Shown: one piece after another, positions 1 to 11,873 of the stretch
How the letters are laid out: every line of letters begins with the position of its first letter
Numbering within the stretch: position 1 is the first letter of the stretch
Translations under genes and position numbers: made by a program
Notes under the pieces: generated by a model
What the model saw: only the letters and a program-made list of their open reading frames with translations
What the model was told of the DNA's origin: nothing
Database searches by the model: none
NCBI RefSeq assembly: GCF_000499845.2
Contig: NC_023749.2
Coordinates: 29,671,987 to 29,735,986 of the forward strand
Reading direction: 5' to 3'
DNA: 64,000 nt
Source of the DNA: Phaseolus vulgaris
Taxonomy: Eukaryota > Streptophyta > Magnoliopsida > Fabales > Fabaceae

Positions 1-1813
1 CAATGTTATATTAAAACAAAAACCAATAATGGTTTTGTTTAAATAATTTCTAACATGCTATATATTTGTGTTTTGAACTGTATTTTATTAAGTGTTGGAT
101 ACTTACAAGAAAAGGAGTACAATATCATAATTAACTAACATATTTGTGAAATTTATGATCCTACAAGAGGTATTGGTGTTGTAAAAATGAGCCCAAACCA
201 AATATTTAGGTACCCATCTAACTAAACCATTTTGTATATCATACTTTTTAACTTTGCCATTTCTAGCACTATGAACTCTCTTCAAATAATGGAAATAGGT
301 AACAAATGGTTTGGAATGTGTTTTACTGTATTTAAAAAAACACTTTTTGGTTTTGTTTTTTTATTTGGATTTGTACTCCCAAACTAGCTTTCCAAAATAG
401 TTTTGAGATCTAAGCAAGGTTTACAGTTTTTCTCTTCTCATAGAAAACTTACTCAGTTTTTATAAGATAATGAACATTCTTTTGTAAAACTTCACAACTT
501 TCACAATTATTCATAGATTTACTTTCTTTAGCACATTTACGAGAAGAATTTTTGTAAATGATTTCTAGAATTTCAAAATCAGATTTAATATTACTTAGTT
601 CCTCTTTTGACCTTGTTTTCTAGCAATTTGTTTATGAAAGAGCCAGTTTGTTAGCTTCCTCATGAGTTTCCTTAAATGCATCTAATAATTTATTGTAATT
701 TTCATGACTTTCAGATGAATTTGAACTTACATTGTTGGTGTCAGATTCATGTTCAGCTATCAAACACAATTTTATTTCTTCATCTTCTATTGGCATAGAA
801 CTCGATGAATCATCATCATTGTTCTGCCATACTACATAACCTCTTATATTTTTTCCTCATGTTTCTTCTTTCCTATCATAGCCTTTTTTTTTTTTGAAAT
901 ATTTGGACATTCAATTTGGATATGTCCTTGTTTTCGACAACAAGAATATGTGAAATTTGAAGAACCAGATTAAGTAGGTTTTCTAGAATTGACCTTTTTC
1001 GTTAACTATACCTTGTCTTTCCTTTTCTTTTTAAGAAAATTGCTAAATTTGGTCAATAGATTTAATGTCTCGGTGTCACTGCAATCATTTGTTCTTCTAG
1101 AATTTTCAAACCAATGACCTTAATCTTATTTCTTTGACCTTTTGTCTCCATTTTCCTTCTCATTCAGTATATTCTTTTCAATTTCATGTTCCATCAACTT
1201 ACTAAACAAAGAAATTGTTGTGAAAGTGGTAAAGTCTCTTGATTCTGAAATAGTTGTGACTTTGGGTTTCCATGACCTATCCAAACACTTCAAGACCTTG
1301 ATTTTTTGTTCTTCCTTGTGAATGGTTTTTCCAAGACCAATGAGATGATTTATAATATGTGTAAATTTTTTTTACATCTACGATTGTTCTCCCTTTTGCA
1401 TTCTAAAGAGCTCATATTCTTGTATGAGAGCATATTTCCTAGCATGTCTAAGATATGAAGTCCCTTCATGAGTAACTTCCAAAATGTCCCACATTTCTTT
1501 AGTCGAGATGTGATACCCTGAAAAAATCATCAAGATTCAATAAAAAGGTTATAATTTTCTTTGCCATACAATCATATTGAGCTATTTTATTTTTAGACTC
1601 AGACTAGTTAGCCCATGGGTTTTCAACAAGTTCATTGTCCATGACATGTTTAGGCATAAAACGACCATTAACAATCACATCCCCATGTGCCCAAGTCATT
1701 TGATTCTATAAAAATCTTCATTTTAACTTTCTAAAATTGATAATTCACTCCTCCAAACATAGGTGGTCAATTTATTGAGGCACTATAGCAAAAGGCAATT
1801 TATTCTCAGCCAT
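1..1813 (-). pseudogene. Decayed Ty1/copia (Sirevirus-like) gag
   Basis: Read on the minus strand, this is a relic of the gag polyprotein that also occurs, better preserved, at 13830-15534. The start codon would be near 1813. The UBN2-type gag core lies at about 1100-1750, a zinc knuckle at about 907-958, and an acidic, serine-rich stretch at about 700-800. A conserved downstream segment with the tract LVRWVPKYLV lies at 103-285. In the knuckle the second Cys, the His and the last Cys can be read (Cys, four residues, His, four residues, Cys), but the first Cys position reads Tyr. Frameshifts and stops occur throughout. The 5' LTR lies just to the right (1872-4194); the rest of the element is outside the window. 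Gag would coat the element's RNA in cytoplasmic particles; this copy cannot. Confidence 0.75.
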
Positions 1814-1871
1814 TTCGAAAATGCAAGGACTGAAACTTGAATAAATTTTAAGAACCAACTATAAACATAGT

Positions 1872-4194
1872 TGTTAAAAATATAGGCCGAGTTCAAGAAG
1901 GGGGTTTGAATTAAACTTTTAAAAATTTCTTTAAAAATATGAGTTAAGATTAAATTCTTAAGAAAAATAAGTGATTGGAGTATAGAACAACAAAATTGAA
2001 AATACATTTCACCAATAGAAATAAGAAAAACAAACTAGTTAAATTTATCAGGTCAAGTAATTAAATAGTTGATTTATTTAGCACACAAAAAATACTTAAA
2101 AATCTGAATACAAAAATGTAAAGAGAGAGATAAAGAGAAACACACATAGGTTTTTATACTAGTTCACTATTCATTAAGAGCTACATCTAATTTTTTAGCC
2201 ATACTAGCTGAGATAACACTAAGACAAAGAATTTTTACAACACAAGATTATTAGTTTTGAACCCTAAAAGAATGAACTAAACCTCAAGCAACACACTACT
2301 ACTCTAAAGAAATCAAAAACACTATTTAATTTCAATACCAAAACTTTAAAAACAAAAGAATCTAGGAACAACTAAACCTGAATTACTACAAAAACTACCA
2401 AGTTCTAGAAATTCAAGGAAAAATTCTTAAATCAATATATATAATCCAATAATGGAACAATAATTCTCCAAGAATTAAAAGTACTTACTCAAAGAAAAGT
2501 GCTCTAAAAAAATCACTTACTTCTCACTTTGAAAATGTTTATCAAGGATGATCTTGAAGCTTTGATGTCTCCAAATCCATGGTGTTTGATGGAAGGCTGG
2601 AGTTGCTGTGTGTGTGGGTGGGTTTTGGGTAGAATATTATGTAATCCACTCTTTGTTTGAATCTAAAACAGTTTGGAATCAAAACCTTTTTGAAAAAGAT
2701 TGTTTTATAAAGAAGTGGAAAAATAACCTGTTGTTTTGTCGTTTCAATCGGGGTTTTATCACTTAGAGTTTTTTAAAAGGGGTTTGAAACTGTTTGACTT
2801 GGTTAACTTTGTTGTCAAACCAATTCAATCGGTTGTTTCGATAATTCAACCGAATGTTTGTTGAAAATTCATAACAAAATTTTTGTTATGTTTGCAAATC
2901 AGCTTTAAATGTTTTCTAACAGAATAAGCTCCTGCTTTAAATGTTTTTAACATCTTTTGGAGTATTTAAAGAGGTTGTTATACTCTCTTAAAGTTAGATA
3001 ACAGTTTTGAGACATTTGTGAAAGTGTGAAAACAGATTTGAGTTTTCAAGATTTGCATTCAAGCTTTTGAGTTTTCTCAAAGAAGTGGAATAGGATTGGG
3101 TTGTATTTCTGAACTTTAAGCTTTGTAATACCTATGTGTATTCTATTCTCTTTTTCCTTGATTATTGTATTTGTGTTGCTAAGGAGTGTTGTGTGTTCTT
3201 GAGGTGTTCAAGATCAACAATCTTGGTGTGGTTTGCCAAAGGTAGTGTGTTTCTTGTGGGGTTCAAGGTCACTTCTTTGGTGGTGTATTTGTAATATGGA
3301 TTTTGATTGCATAGTAGATACCCAGTGGTTTCTGGGGACTAGATGTAGCTCTTGGGATAAGAGTGAACCAGTATAAATTGTTTGTGTGCTTTTCTCTTAC
3401 CCTTAACCCATTTCATTTATGTTTTTAAGTTGTTTTTTAATTCTCCTGATATAAACAACAGATTGAATCGCAGAAACAACCAGTTGATTTTCTGTTAATC
3501 AACTTAAACAATTTTAATTGATTGCTTTCTGGATTTCTATATCAGTGATTATGCTTTGAACTTCATTATACCTTTAAAGTTTGCGAAAATCTTTTATAAA
3601 CAATTCATTCCCCTCTTGTTTAAGGTCATATATTCTAACAGAAAAATGTTAAAATTCTCTTCTAAAAGATTTTCAAAAGATGTTTTTATAAACCTCACAA
3701 AACAATTTTTCAGTTGTTATGTTATTTTTAATGGATTAAAAAATTGATTCAACCAATTGATTTCACGTAAGGTGAAAATAGTTGAGTAATTTGAGTCTTT
3801 AATCTGTTCAAAAAAATAACATATAACAACCTCCTTAAAACAAAGAGATTTCAATCTGTTAAACAACATTTTTAAGAAACTAAACATCTCTACATAACAA
3901 TTTCAGGTTTTAAGTAATTTTAACATATGAAAACATAATTTTAATACATTTGAAATTTCCTTAATACCAAGAATAAGTTCTAGGCAATAACAAACATTTA
4001 AAAAACACTATTCTTAGTTTCTCATGGATTATTTACTTTGATATAAAGAAACTCATAGATCGATTACATCTAAATAAAATCAATACACATGCTAAGACAA
4101 TCATAGTCTTCATCCTCCTTGATATAACCATCTTTGTTCTTCATGAGAGTTTGGATGCATCAAATATAACTTAGTGCAATCTTAAATTTCAACA
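1872..4194 (-). mobile_element. 5' LTR of a minus-strand copia element, interrupted by a solo LTR
   Basis: The plus strand starts TGTTAAAAATATAGG, matching the outer end of the copia LTRs at 10348 and 15594, and ends ...TTTCAACA at 4194. The marker segment with 'agagctacatc', found in all copia LTRs here, is at about 2180. The gag relic lies to the left, so this is the 5' LTR of a minus-strand element. A foreign solo LTR (2536-3640) splits it. The primer-binding site expected at about 1850-1871 is degenerate. The flank from 4195 onward is CACTA transposase sequence, so the element inserted into a CACTA copy. Confidence 0.65.
2536..3640 (+). mobile_element. Copia solo LTR, plus orientation, TSD GAAAA
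   Basis: The segment runs TGTTTATCAAGG ... ATATTCTAACA and is flanked on both sides by GAAAA (2531-2535 and 3641-3645). It is the reverse complement of the solo LTR at 23056-24146: its right end mirrors the left end of that copy, and both share the stretch 'agatgtagctcttgg', which marks copia LTRs here. No internal region is attached, so it is a solo LTR, probably left by recombination between two LTRs. It lies inside the older LTR 1872-4194 and is therefore the younger insertion. Confidence 0.85.
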
Positions 4195-4320
4195 GGGTGT
4201 ACCTAGTTGAGTGATGCATGAAGATGTTGAAAGGGTATGTGAAGAATCCATATCATCTAAAAACATCTATTGTTGAGAGATGCATTGTTGAGGAAGCAAT
4301 TGAGTTTTGAACAACATATT
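4195..4320 (+). pseudogene. CACTA (En/Spm) transposase fragment, DUF4218-like
   Basis: Short coding relic on the plus strand. In translation it reads with many stops but keeps recognisable words of the DUF4218 region of plant CACTA transposases: MKMLKGYVKNPYH at about 4213-4250, then SIVERCIVEEAIEF. The copia LTR at 4194 cuts it on the left and a gypsy-like element at 4321 on the right. Translation resumes at 9206 with the residues expected next (TYISEVD...), so 4195-4320 and 9206 onward are halves of one gene. The left part of the transposase is not in the window. Confidence 0.65.
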
Positions 4321-4828
4321 TGATGAAGGGTCATCAAATACACAATACACAAGAATAAAAGACAGATAAACTATTTGTATAAATACTAGAATAAACTTGT
4401 ATAGGAACTCTATTTCGGTTTCTTTTCAAAAGTACTTTGTAGATGAAATAAAGAAACTCTAGAAACCTTAACTTGTCACACTAGTAAGGGTTCCTAGAGC
4501 ATCTCAAAGGAGAATACATGACTTCCATAAGCCACCACACCTCACCTTAGTTAACTAGGATTACGATAGCTTAAGAAGCAAGCTACCTTCATCTATAAAT
4601 ACCCTAAATCCCACTCATGTATTCAAATTTGAAAACCTTGTTGTCGAACCTTGTTTCTGAAAATTTATGTTGCCGAACCTTGTTGTTCTTCTTTGTTCTT
4701 GTTGTTTTAGGCATTTTAATTCGTTGTTTTTACCATTTCTTATTTGTTTTACCATTTAATTTCTTCTATATATAGCCTTTTTTTTTCAATCAAAATATCT
4801 TCCAATTGCTTAAAATTTCCTCCACATG
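4321..4828 (+). repeat. 5' LTR of the 4321-9205 element (right end approximate)
   Basis: It begins with TG and matches the 3' LTR (8652-9205) clearly over its first 310 bases, including the stretch ending 'cactcatgtattcaaattt'. After that the two LTRs diverge, so the right boundary is only estimated from the primer-binding-like site near 4836. A promoter-like 'tataaata' lies at about 4595. Confidence 0.55.
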
Positions 4829-7017
4829 CAAACCTGTTCAGCATAGTTTTGTTCTTCACTATTATGATTTATGCTTGTTGTTCTAAGAAATTTCATTGGT
4901 TGTTTTTGTTATTTCCTTGATGATTCACCATTTATTATTTGTTTTAAACAATTTAATCGGTTCATTTTGTGTTGTATACGGCTTATATGCACTCAAACTA
5001 TGTCAAACAAGTTTCGCATGCCAACCTTTTCTTACAACATCTTCTTCACTGTTTTTGATTTCTTATTCTTCAATTCTTTTTGTTTTTCAAAGTTTAATTT
5101 TGTTTATGAGTTTAGGTTTTGTCTTTTGTTTCTAATACTTTCATTTGTTGCATCAAATTTTTGCTTCAATTTTTCAAAATCATTCATGTATTTTGCTATT
5201 TACCATGAGTTTGAGAAAATGCTTCGAGTGCACAAATACTGTTTGATAAAAGTTTTATGTATAATTCTGAGTATAAGCTTTGGTGCCTTTTTATTTTCAC
5301 ATTCTTGAGTCTTTCTACTTTCTATTAGTTCATTAGTAAGTTTCTTTCATCAATTTCCACTTGTTGTCTTGAAAGTTTTGTTCCTAGATCATTAAACTCT
5401 TTAGGTTTCTATTCAGTTTCCATATTTATGTGATTTTTCACCTAGCTTCCAAAATTTATTATGATTTTCTTCTACATCCAAACTTTGTGCAAGTTTTTTG
5501 TATGTACCTAAAGATGTATACAATACCTAGTAAAAAAAGGCACTTCCTAATCTCAAATTAAAAAAATTAAAAAAATCAAAAAAGCCAGATCGTTTTATTG
5601 TAGCAAACTTTGTTTCAATGCATTTGAATCTCTCGGTTTTCAACTTTCTACACTTGTTTTCCTTGGTGATTTAGCCTAAAAATTTTACCAAAATTTCAGC
5701 TTAAAATTCATTGTAGAAAAATTACCATAAATTTTACACTCACCATAAATTTTCAGCCAGTGTTAAACCTAGCTTGTTTAATTCCCTCACATTGTTTGCA
5801 GTTTTCTCAAACCGGTTGTAGTTGTTTATATGTGACTACATAACCAAATCGCCTAAACTTTTTTGCATATTGTTACTTATTCTGTTTAGAATATACCATA
5901 AAAAGTTCAAATTTAAAAGTTTCGTGAAAGAATTAATATAAATTTTGGAACAGTTTGTGTCAGTCCTCTCTAGAATTTTTGTTTCGTAATCTTTTTTAGA
6001 GCATTTCTTAGGTCCTTTTGCTTATGCTTCCTTTTTCTTGGTTGCTTTAATTTTTTGGTTGTCTTTTCTTTACTTTCCATTATTTTTTTCACAACATTAT
6101 TATTCCCTTTGAGTTTAGCTTTTCAAAATTTTAACTTTTATTGCTTTGTTCTTTGGCTTCCTTTTATTACCCAATTTTGCTGAGTTGGTGGTGCATGATG
6201 TGGTCATCAAGAAGTCATTTGGATCAACAATTTATAGGTTCTAATTTGGTATTCAAGACTTTCTATCAAGGACAAAGAGGGCTCAAAGAGAAGCAATTGT
6301 GGACTACTTCACTTCAAAAAGCAAGTCAAACACTTATAGTGCTTTCACCAAACACCTCATGCTCAAACTTTGTAATTTTTTAGTATCACAAAATTTTGTA
6401 TACTTCAATTCTTTCTAGTGTAATTTCCTTTAATTTTTAGTTGTTTGGGAAAATGCTTCAATGATAATCCAATAAACCTTTAAATAGTTTTACATACACT
6501 ATAGTGACAGTGTGTCAGTGAGCTCTAAGTGTTCATTGCACTATCACAATAGGACTCGTCTAGTATTACATTTGCATTTATTCTTTTGCTTTCTTTTTGT
6601 ATTTTTCTTCCTTTCTTATTTTTTCCTGCTTTTACGTCTTTGTGATACTTTAGGATTTTTCCTTTTCTTGCCATTAGATAACCTTTCTTTGGTTTTAAAA
6701 TCATTCCCATCCATACATATCTTTTCCTGTTATAGAAAATTATTTTGAAATTTTCTTCTGAAACCTATTGAGAGATCTCTTTGAAGTAAACTCTGGCTAG
6801 GAAAGCATTGGTACTTAAGAAGTCCTTGTGACTCACCTTGCTTTCCTGTGAGTGAATTTGAACATTTCTCACCTTAGATTCCTTTAATTAACTTCATCGA
6901 CAAAATATTAATTTCTTATGATTTGAAAATTTGTAAGCCTGGGTGCATGATTTGAACATTTCTCACTCTAGTTGAATTTTTTTTTCAAATACTTGTGCAA
7001 ATATTTTACATTCAACA

Positions 7018-7398
7018 ATGAGTGGACCATTTCATCAGTTTAGTGTTATTGGCAATATAAATTATCAAACTCAAATAGATATCCATTCACGACTAAACCA
7101 ACATGATATACATTTTTCTAAGATAAAAGAAATGCTTTTAAAATATACCCACTCTCAGGAAAGTAAAACACATAGGTATCGGAATAAACATAGAGAAATT
7201 TTACATAGAGCTAGGACTGGACAAGGGGAACGGTATTATACAAACACTGAACCTTATAAGAAAACCTACTCTCGAAGAAAAGAATTCTTTTATAACTCCT
7301 ATATTATGGATCAATATTCTAGCTTAACCTACCCTAGGAAGGATTACAAAAGGGAGGGTTATTTATCCAAACCACATTTTAGGTATAAGACTTCTTAA
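7018..7398 (+). pseudogene. Gag-like frame in the 4321-9205 element
   Basis: An open frame of 126 codons encodes a basic, Tyr/Arg/Lys-rich protein with no domain I can name with certainty. Its place, between the 5' region and the polypurine tract of a gypsy-like element, suggests a gag remnant. The sequence on to about 7900 continues as coding-like text in shifting frames with stops (TAA at 7396). No zinc knuckle is visible. Function is unassigned; a chance open frame within a decayed internal region is possible. Confidence 0.35.
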
Positions 7399-8025
7399 AA
7401 TGTATCTTTTTCTGAATTTATTGTTTGTAAACCTAGTTTTCCAAATCTAAAGAAATTTATTACAATAGGTCAAAAATTTATAGATGGAGACAAAGATCCG
7501 TAGAGAAAGAGAATTTAGAGAAAAATTAGACTCTCTTCAAAGGACACAAATTTCTCCATCCCTAAACCATCAAAAAGAGGTTTCTCATATTATAGATACA
7601 CCAACAATAGAACCTCCTCCAATCTAGGAAATGCAAAGCAAGCAATAGAGCTATGTTCTGAGGAGTTGATTAATATTGAGCTTGAAAGATAGGAGACTAG
7701 CACTATCAATGTTCATATTAGTTCGAAAAACTTTTTCCTTGATTCTAATATTGTATTTACAAATGTTAATCAACTTAAAACCTTTGATAGAGAAAATTAT
7801 TTTCATAATACTTGTCATATTTTTCTAAGGTTTTCTCTTATGGATAGTTATCAAGTTATACCTTTGTTTATTCAAATGTTGAAATACAACATAAATACCC
7901 CTTGTCCATTTTATTAACATCTATGGCATCAAAATGATGGTCATTTTGTTATGAATCAACAAATGTAAGTCAAGAATTCTTTAGGATATTATGATACAGA
8001 TTCCTTTAAATACCCTTGTGAATAC

Positions 8026-8277
8026 TTGCTTGTACTACACCACGAAGATCAAGATCAAACATTTAGGAAACTTCATGAAGTAGAAACCCTAACACCTGTA
8101 CATAAAAATAACAGTCCTCCTTGGATCTATTCGATCAACCTATTACGTAAGGAGTACATTGACCTTGAACCAAAGAACACGTTTTCCATTTTTCCTTTTT
8201 CTTTTGTTATCCATAGGGTAAATCTCGACTCTCGCAAAGACAAGAAATTATCTTCTTTTACCCCTAAACAAGTTTGA
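8026..8277 (+). pseudogene. Unassigned frame near the 3' end of the 4321-9205 element
   Basis: An open frame of 83 codons between the gag-like frame and the polypurine tract, ending in TGA. No domain is recognisable. A separate frame further on (about 8590-8680) contains the words GSKTNPFEGGN, which resemble the Asn-Pro-Phe-x-Gly-Gly ending of many plant gypsy polyproteins just before the 3' LTR. I take the stretch as a leftover of the pol C-terminus after loss of reverse transcriptase and integrase. Confidence 0.3.
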
Positions 8278-8638
8278 GAGGATACTAGTACACTAAAAAC
8301 AAACCTTGATTAAGAAAACCCTAATCTTCAAACACAAAATAAAACATATACCCATTTTACCTTGACAAAAAAAAATAGTTTTCATGCTTGTATCCCTTGA
8401 TCGGGTTAATTCTTCTTCCTATTATATTTCTTTTTATTCTACATTGTTTTCTCCTTTTCGTGTGGTATTTATCTATACGGGTCCCACACAACCTACTTTG
8501 TTTGTTTCATGTTTACTTAACAATCAACATTTAGTCTTTTTCATTTTACTTGTGTTTATTTTCTTTTTCAAGTGGATCTTGACTTCACTCATTACAAATA
8601 AAGGTGGCACTTTCATTGGATCTAAGACCAATCCTTTT

Positions 8639-8651
8639 GAAGGGGGGAACC
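8639..8651 (+). other. Polypurine tract of the 4321-9205 element
   Basis: The tract GAAGGGGGGAACC lies directly before the TG of the 3' LTR at 8652. This is where plus-strand DNA synthesis would be primed. Confidence 0.6.
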
Positions 8652-9205
8652 TGATGGAGGACCATCAAAGCCACCATACACAAGACTAAAAGACAAGCGA
8701 ATTGTCTATATAAATACTAGAACAAACCCGAATAGGAACTATATTAAGGTTTCTTTTCAAAAGTACTTTGTAGATGAAACAAAAACACTCTAGAAACCCT
8801 AACATTTCACATAAGTAAGGGTTCCTAGAGTATCTCCAAGGAGCATATATGACCTCTTAAAGTCACCACAGCTCACCTTATTTAAGTCACTTAACTAGGG
8901 TTATGGTAGCTTAAGGAGCAAGCTACCTTCATTTGTAAATACCCTAAATCCCACTCATGTATTCAAATTTGCAAATATTGAATGAAGAGTTCAGAAATTG
9001 AAATCTCATTTTTTCCCAAATATCTCCTGCCAGTGAGCCTAATTGGCCCAGTGAACCTAAAGAAAGTTGGCCAAACCTCTTTCCTTTCATTGCACCTTCA
9101 ACTCTACCAAATTCTCTCACATTCTCTCAACTTCGGTGCCTTTTCTTCACTCCAATTCAACTGCCACTCCAATCATTCCATCAACCACGAGCTTGGAGTA
9201 CTTCA
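8652..9205 (+). repeat. 3' LTR of the 4321-9205 element
   Basis: It runs TGATGGAGG ... GTACTTCA, 554 bp, and carries 'ctatataaatac' (about 8703-8714) as a possible TATA element. The sequence after 9205 is CACTA transposase. Confidence 0.65.
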
Positions 9206-10342
9206 ATATATATCAGAAGTAGATGTCATAGGCATTTCAAAGTCTGAATATGAAGGAAAGGATGAAGGTAAAAGGTACACAAGGTGTAAGGGTGGTTCAA
9301 AAAGATGAACATGAATTTCTCCAAGCACATTTGTATATATTGAATAATATTGATGATGTTCTTCCTTACTTAGATGCACACAAAATGTTGTTGAAGTCAA
9401 TGAACACCCATGCAAATGAAAAATGGTTGTTAAATTAGCATAACAATAACTTCTTTAAATAAAGATAAAATTGGTCAAGAATATTGTTATGTTAAGGAAT
9501 TGAAATAGTTATCACAAGGACCTAAATTCGATGTCATAACATGGATTGGATGTGATATTAATATGTTATATTTTTATACAAAGACTAAAGATGACAATTT
9601 TACTATGTAAAATAGCGGTATTACCCTTGAGGTAGAGTCTATGCACTTTGCTATTTCAAAACATAACAATCTTTTAATGACTACTATAAGTTACTTTGGA
9701 ATAATTGAAGAAATTTGGGAGGTTTACTACGTCAAATTTAGAGTGCCTATATTTCAGTGTAAATAGATTGGTTGAAACATAGGAGTGAATGTTGATGACT
9801 TGGGTTTTACTTTGGTTGATCTTACAAAGGTAGATTATAAAGGAGATCCTTTCATCATGGCTTACTAAGCAAAACATGTATTTTATATGAAAGATCCTTC
9901 TAATGAATGGTGGTTAGTTGTCATGTAGGGAAGAATTGAACATGATGTCCATCATCATGATAATTCAAGATTCCAATGTGTAGACAATCTTTCACTCTCA
10001 AGATAAATACCTCCTCTGAATAAGGAAAATGATGTTGATGAAGTACATGCTACATGTAATTATCACAGTAAAGAAATGTGAAAGAAAATTTTAATACTTC
10101 CACAATAGAAATAATTTTGTTTATTTATTAGTTTTTCATTTTAATATTAACATTGATTTTGTTTAATTTGAATATATAACTTAAAGGTATTTTTCTTTTA
10201 TTCAGGTCACGTGGCTGAGTCAGCAAAGAAGACTAGAGAAGTTACACGATCGTTAAATCTTTCTATTAGGTGCTTGGGTAATGCTAGAGTTCCAGCAAAA
10301 TAGACCAACAGACTAGCAGGGTATCAGACCCTAATCAAGCTT
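9206..10342 (+). pseudogene. CACTA transposase fragment: end of DUF4218, then DUF4216
   Basis: The plus strand first reads YISEVDVIGISKSEYEG, then in another frame the well-kept block LQAHLYILNNIDDVLPYLDA (about 9325-9380) followed by NEKWLLN. It continues in broken frames through words typical of DUF4216, a domain found C-terminal in plant En/Spm (CACTA) transposases: FDVITW near 9530, ESMHFA near 9640 and SYFGIIEEIWEV near 9690. At least six stops or frame changes interrupt it. The piece ends where the copia element 10348-16712 inserted; the C-terminal domain continues at 16713. An enzyme of this kind would cut and move CACTA elements in the nucleus; this copy is dead. Confidence 0.75.
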
Positions 10343-10347
10343 AATTT

Positions 10348-11505
10348 TGTTAGAAAAGATGGCTTTAAACTAGAGGGGGTGAATTGTTTAAAGGGGTTTT
10401 CGCAAACTTTTTAAAGCTAGAATGAACTTATTTCAGAAACCAATTGATTCAACAATTTAGTTAGCCAAAACAGCAAGCAAAACTGTAATACCAGAAAAAA
10501 CAATCGGTTGTTTCTTCGAAACAATCGGTTGTTTCTTCGAAACAATCGGTTGTTTATACCAGCAAACAACAAACAAACTGAAATTAAAGAGTTAGGGATA
10601 AAAAGATTGTACACAGTTGTTTATACTGGTTCACTCCAAACTAGAGCTACATCCAGTCTTCTCAGAAACCCTGAGGATATCCACTAAGCAACCACTCCTT
10701 GATTACTTACACCACAACCAAGAGAATGACCTTGAAAACCTCAAGACACACACTCTCCTTGGCCAACACTAAGATTGTTGATCTTGAACACCTAAAGAAC
10801 ACACAGCTAATCTCAGCAACACACACAAAAGAATTGTTGAGCAGTTTACAAAAGATTACACTTGTTAGAGATGGAAATCTGAAATCAATACAAGAGAATC
10901 CTATTCAGCACCTTGATCAATCTCTCAACTCTAGCAATCTCAGAATGCTTTGAAAAACTCTTAGTTGAAAAACTTTGTTTCAAGATTCTTAATATATCAA
11001 AACTGTTTTCCATAATATATCTAAGAATATAGTTTGTTATCAAATCTTAACAAACTCTTAATTGCATTTAAAATTGATTGGTCAAAGCATTTAATGACTG
11101 GAGCGTATTTAGTTAAAGCATTTAAAGCTCAGTCAAAGAAAACAGTTTTTCTGTTATGGTTTTAAAACAAACAATCGATTGTTTCCTCAAATCAATCGGT
11201 TGTTTTGTTACTTAACAAAATACACCATTCAAAAACAATTTTCAAACTTTCTCAAAACATCTAAGTGTAAACAATCGGTTGTTTCGACAAAACAATCGGT
11301 TGTTTCAACTTAGTTTGAAAATCATTTTGCTTTGATAAAATTGAGATGCTAATTGCTTTAAGATTTAATCTAAGTGTTGATTACAACATAGAACTACCCC
11401 AGAACAAGGCTAAAACCAGCACAACAGCATCAAGCAAAGCAGAGGCTTCATCATCCTTCAAAGGATTTGGATTCTTCAAAATATTGAACACCACTTGGTT
11501 CAACA
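10348..11505 (-). repeat. 3' LTR of the 10348-16712 copia element
   Basis: 1158 bp, TG...CA. It is longer than its partner mainly through two additional copies of a 21-bp unit at 10498-10539. It contains the paired AAACAATCGGTTGTTT motifs at about 11168-11205 and 11268-11306. Confidence 0.9.
10498..10555. repeat. Tandem repeat of a 21-bp unit carrying AAACAATCGGTTGTTT
   Basis: Units start at 10498, 10519 and 10540; the third is cut after 16 bases. The other LTR of the same element has a single copy (near 15745), so the expansion is private to this LTR. Confidence 0.9.
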
Positions 11506-11526
11506 ATCTCCCCCTATTTGATGAAG
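11506..11526 (-). other. Polypurine tract of the 10348-16712 copia element
   Basis: On the minus strand the sequence AAATAGGGGGAGAT ends directly at the TGTTGAACC of the 3' LTR. A second copy of the same purine tract, CAAATAGGGGGAGATAT, lies inside at 11741-11757, so this element may carry a duplicated tract, as reported for Sireviruses. Confidence 0.75.
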
Positions 11527-11873
11527 ACAAATCCCTGATGCTTGTGTTGCTCTTTGATTAAATCTGAGGCAATTCCTGCAATAGAACTTTGAGCAATACA
11601 TTGAACTTCTGATATTTTGTTAGCATACAGATAAACAATTAAAGCTAAGACATTCAATATCAGAACCAAATAACATCACTCAAACTGTTTTTAACAACAT
11701 GAAAAACAGAAACTTAAAACAAATTGAAAACACAGCATATATCTCCCCCTATTTGTCTTCACAAATAGACAAAGATAAGAGATAAAATAAGACATTGTTC
11801 ACATTACATCAGAATAAACAAGCAACAGCCAAAAACAATCGATTGTTTCTATGGCCAATCGGTTGTTTTTCTT

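Larger units (their letters stand above)
4321..9205 (+). mobile_element. Gypsy-like LTR retrotransposon lacking pol, TSD ATATT/ATATA
   Basis: Two related LTRs begin TGATGAAGGG (4321) and TGATGGAGG (8652) and share several hundred bases, including the tract 'tttcttttcaaaagtactttgtagatga' region near 4430 and 8755. The element ends ...GTACTTCA at 9205. Flanks ATATT (4316-4320) and ATATA (9206-9210) are a 4/5 target duplication, and removing the insert restores the CACTA reading frame. A degenerate primer-binding site (CAGCATAG..., like the Met-tRNA-type site of the element at 17739) is near 4836. A polypurine tract precedes the 3' LTR. Inside I see a basic gag-like frame (7018-7398) and a pol C-terminal stub just before the 3' LTR, but no reverse transcriptase or integrase. 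Confidence 0.7.

Noticed and set aside
4871..5308. 145-codon Phe/Cys-rich frame, looking like a membrane protein
   Set aside because: T-rich sequence in the 5' part of a decayed LTR element gives Phe/Leu/Ile-rich text by chance; the overlapping frame 4896-5135 looks the same.
10498..10555. Regularly spaced repeats, considered as a CRISPR array
   Set aside because: Units are directly tandem with no unique spacers, in a plant LTR.
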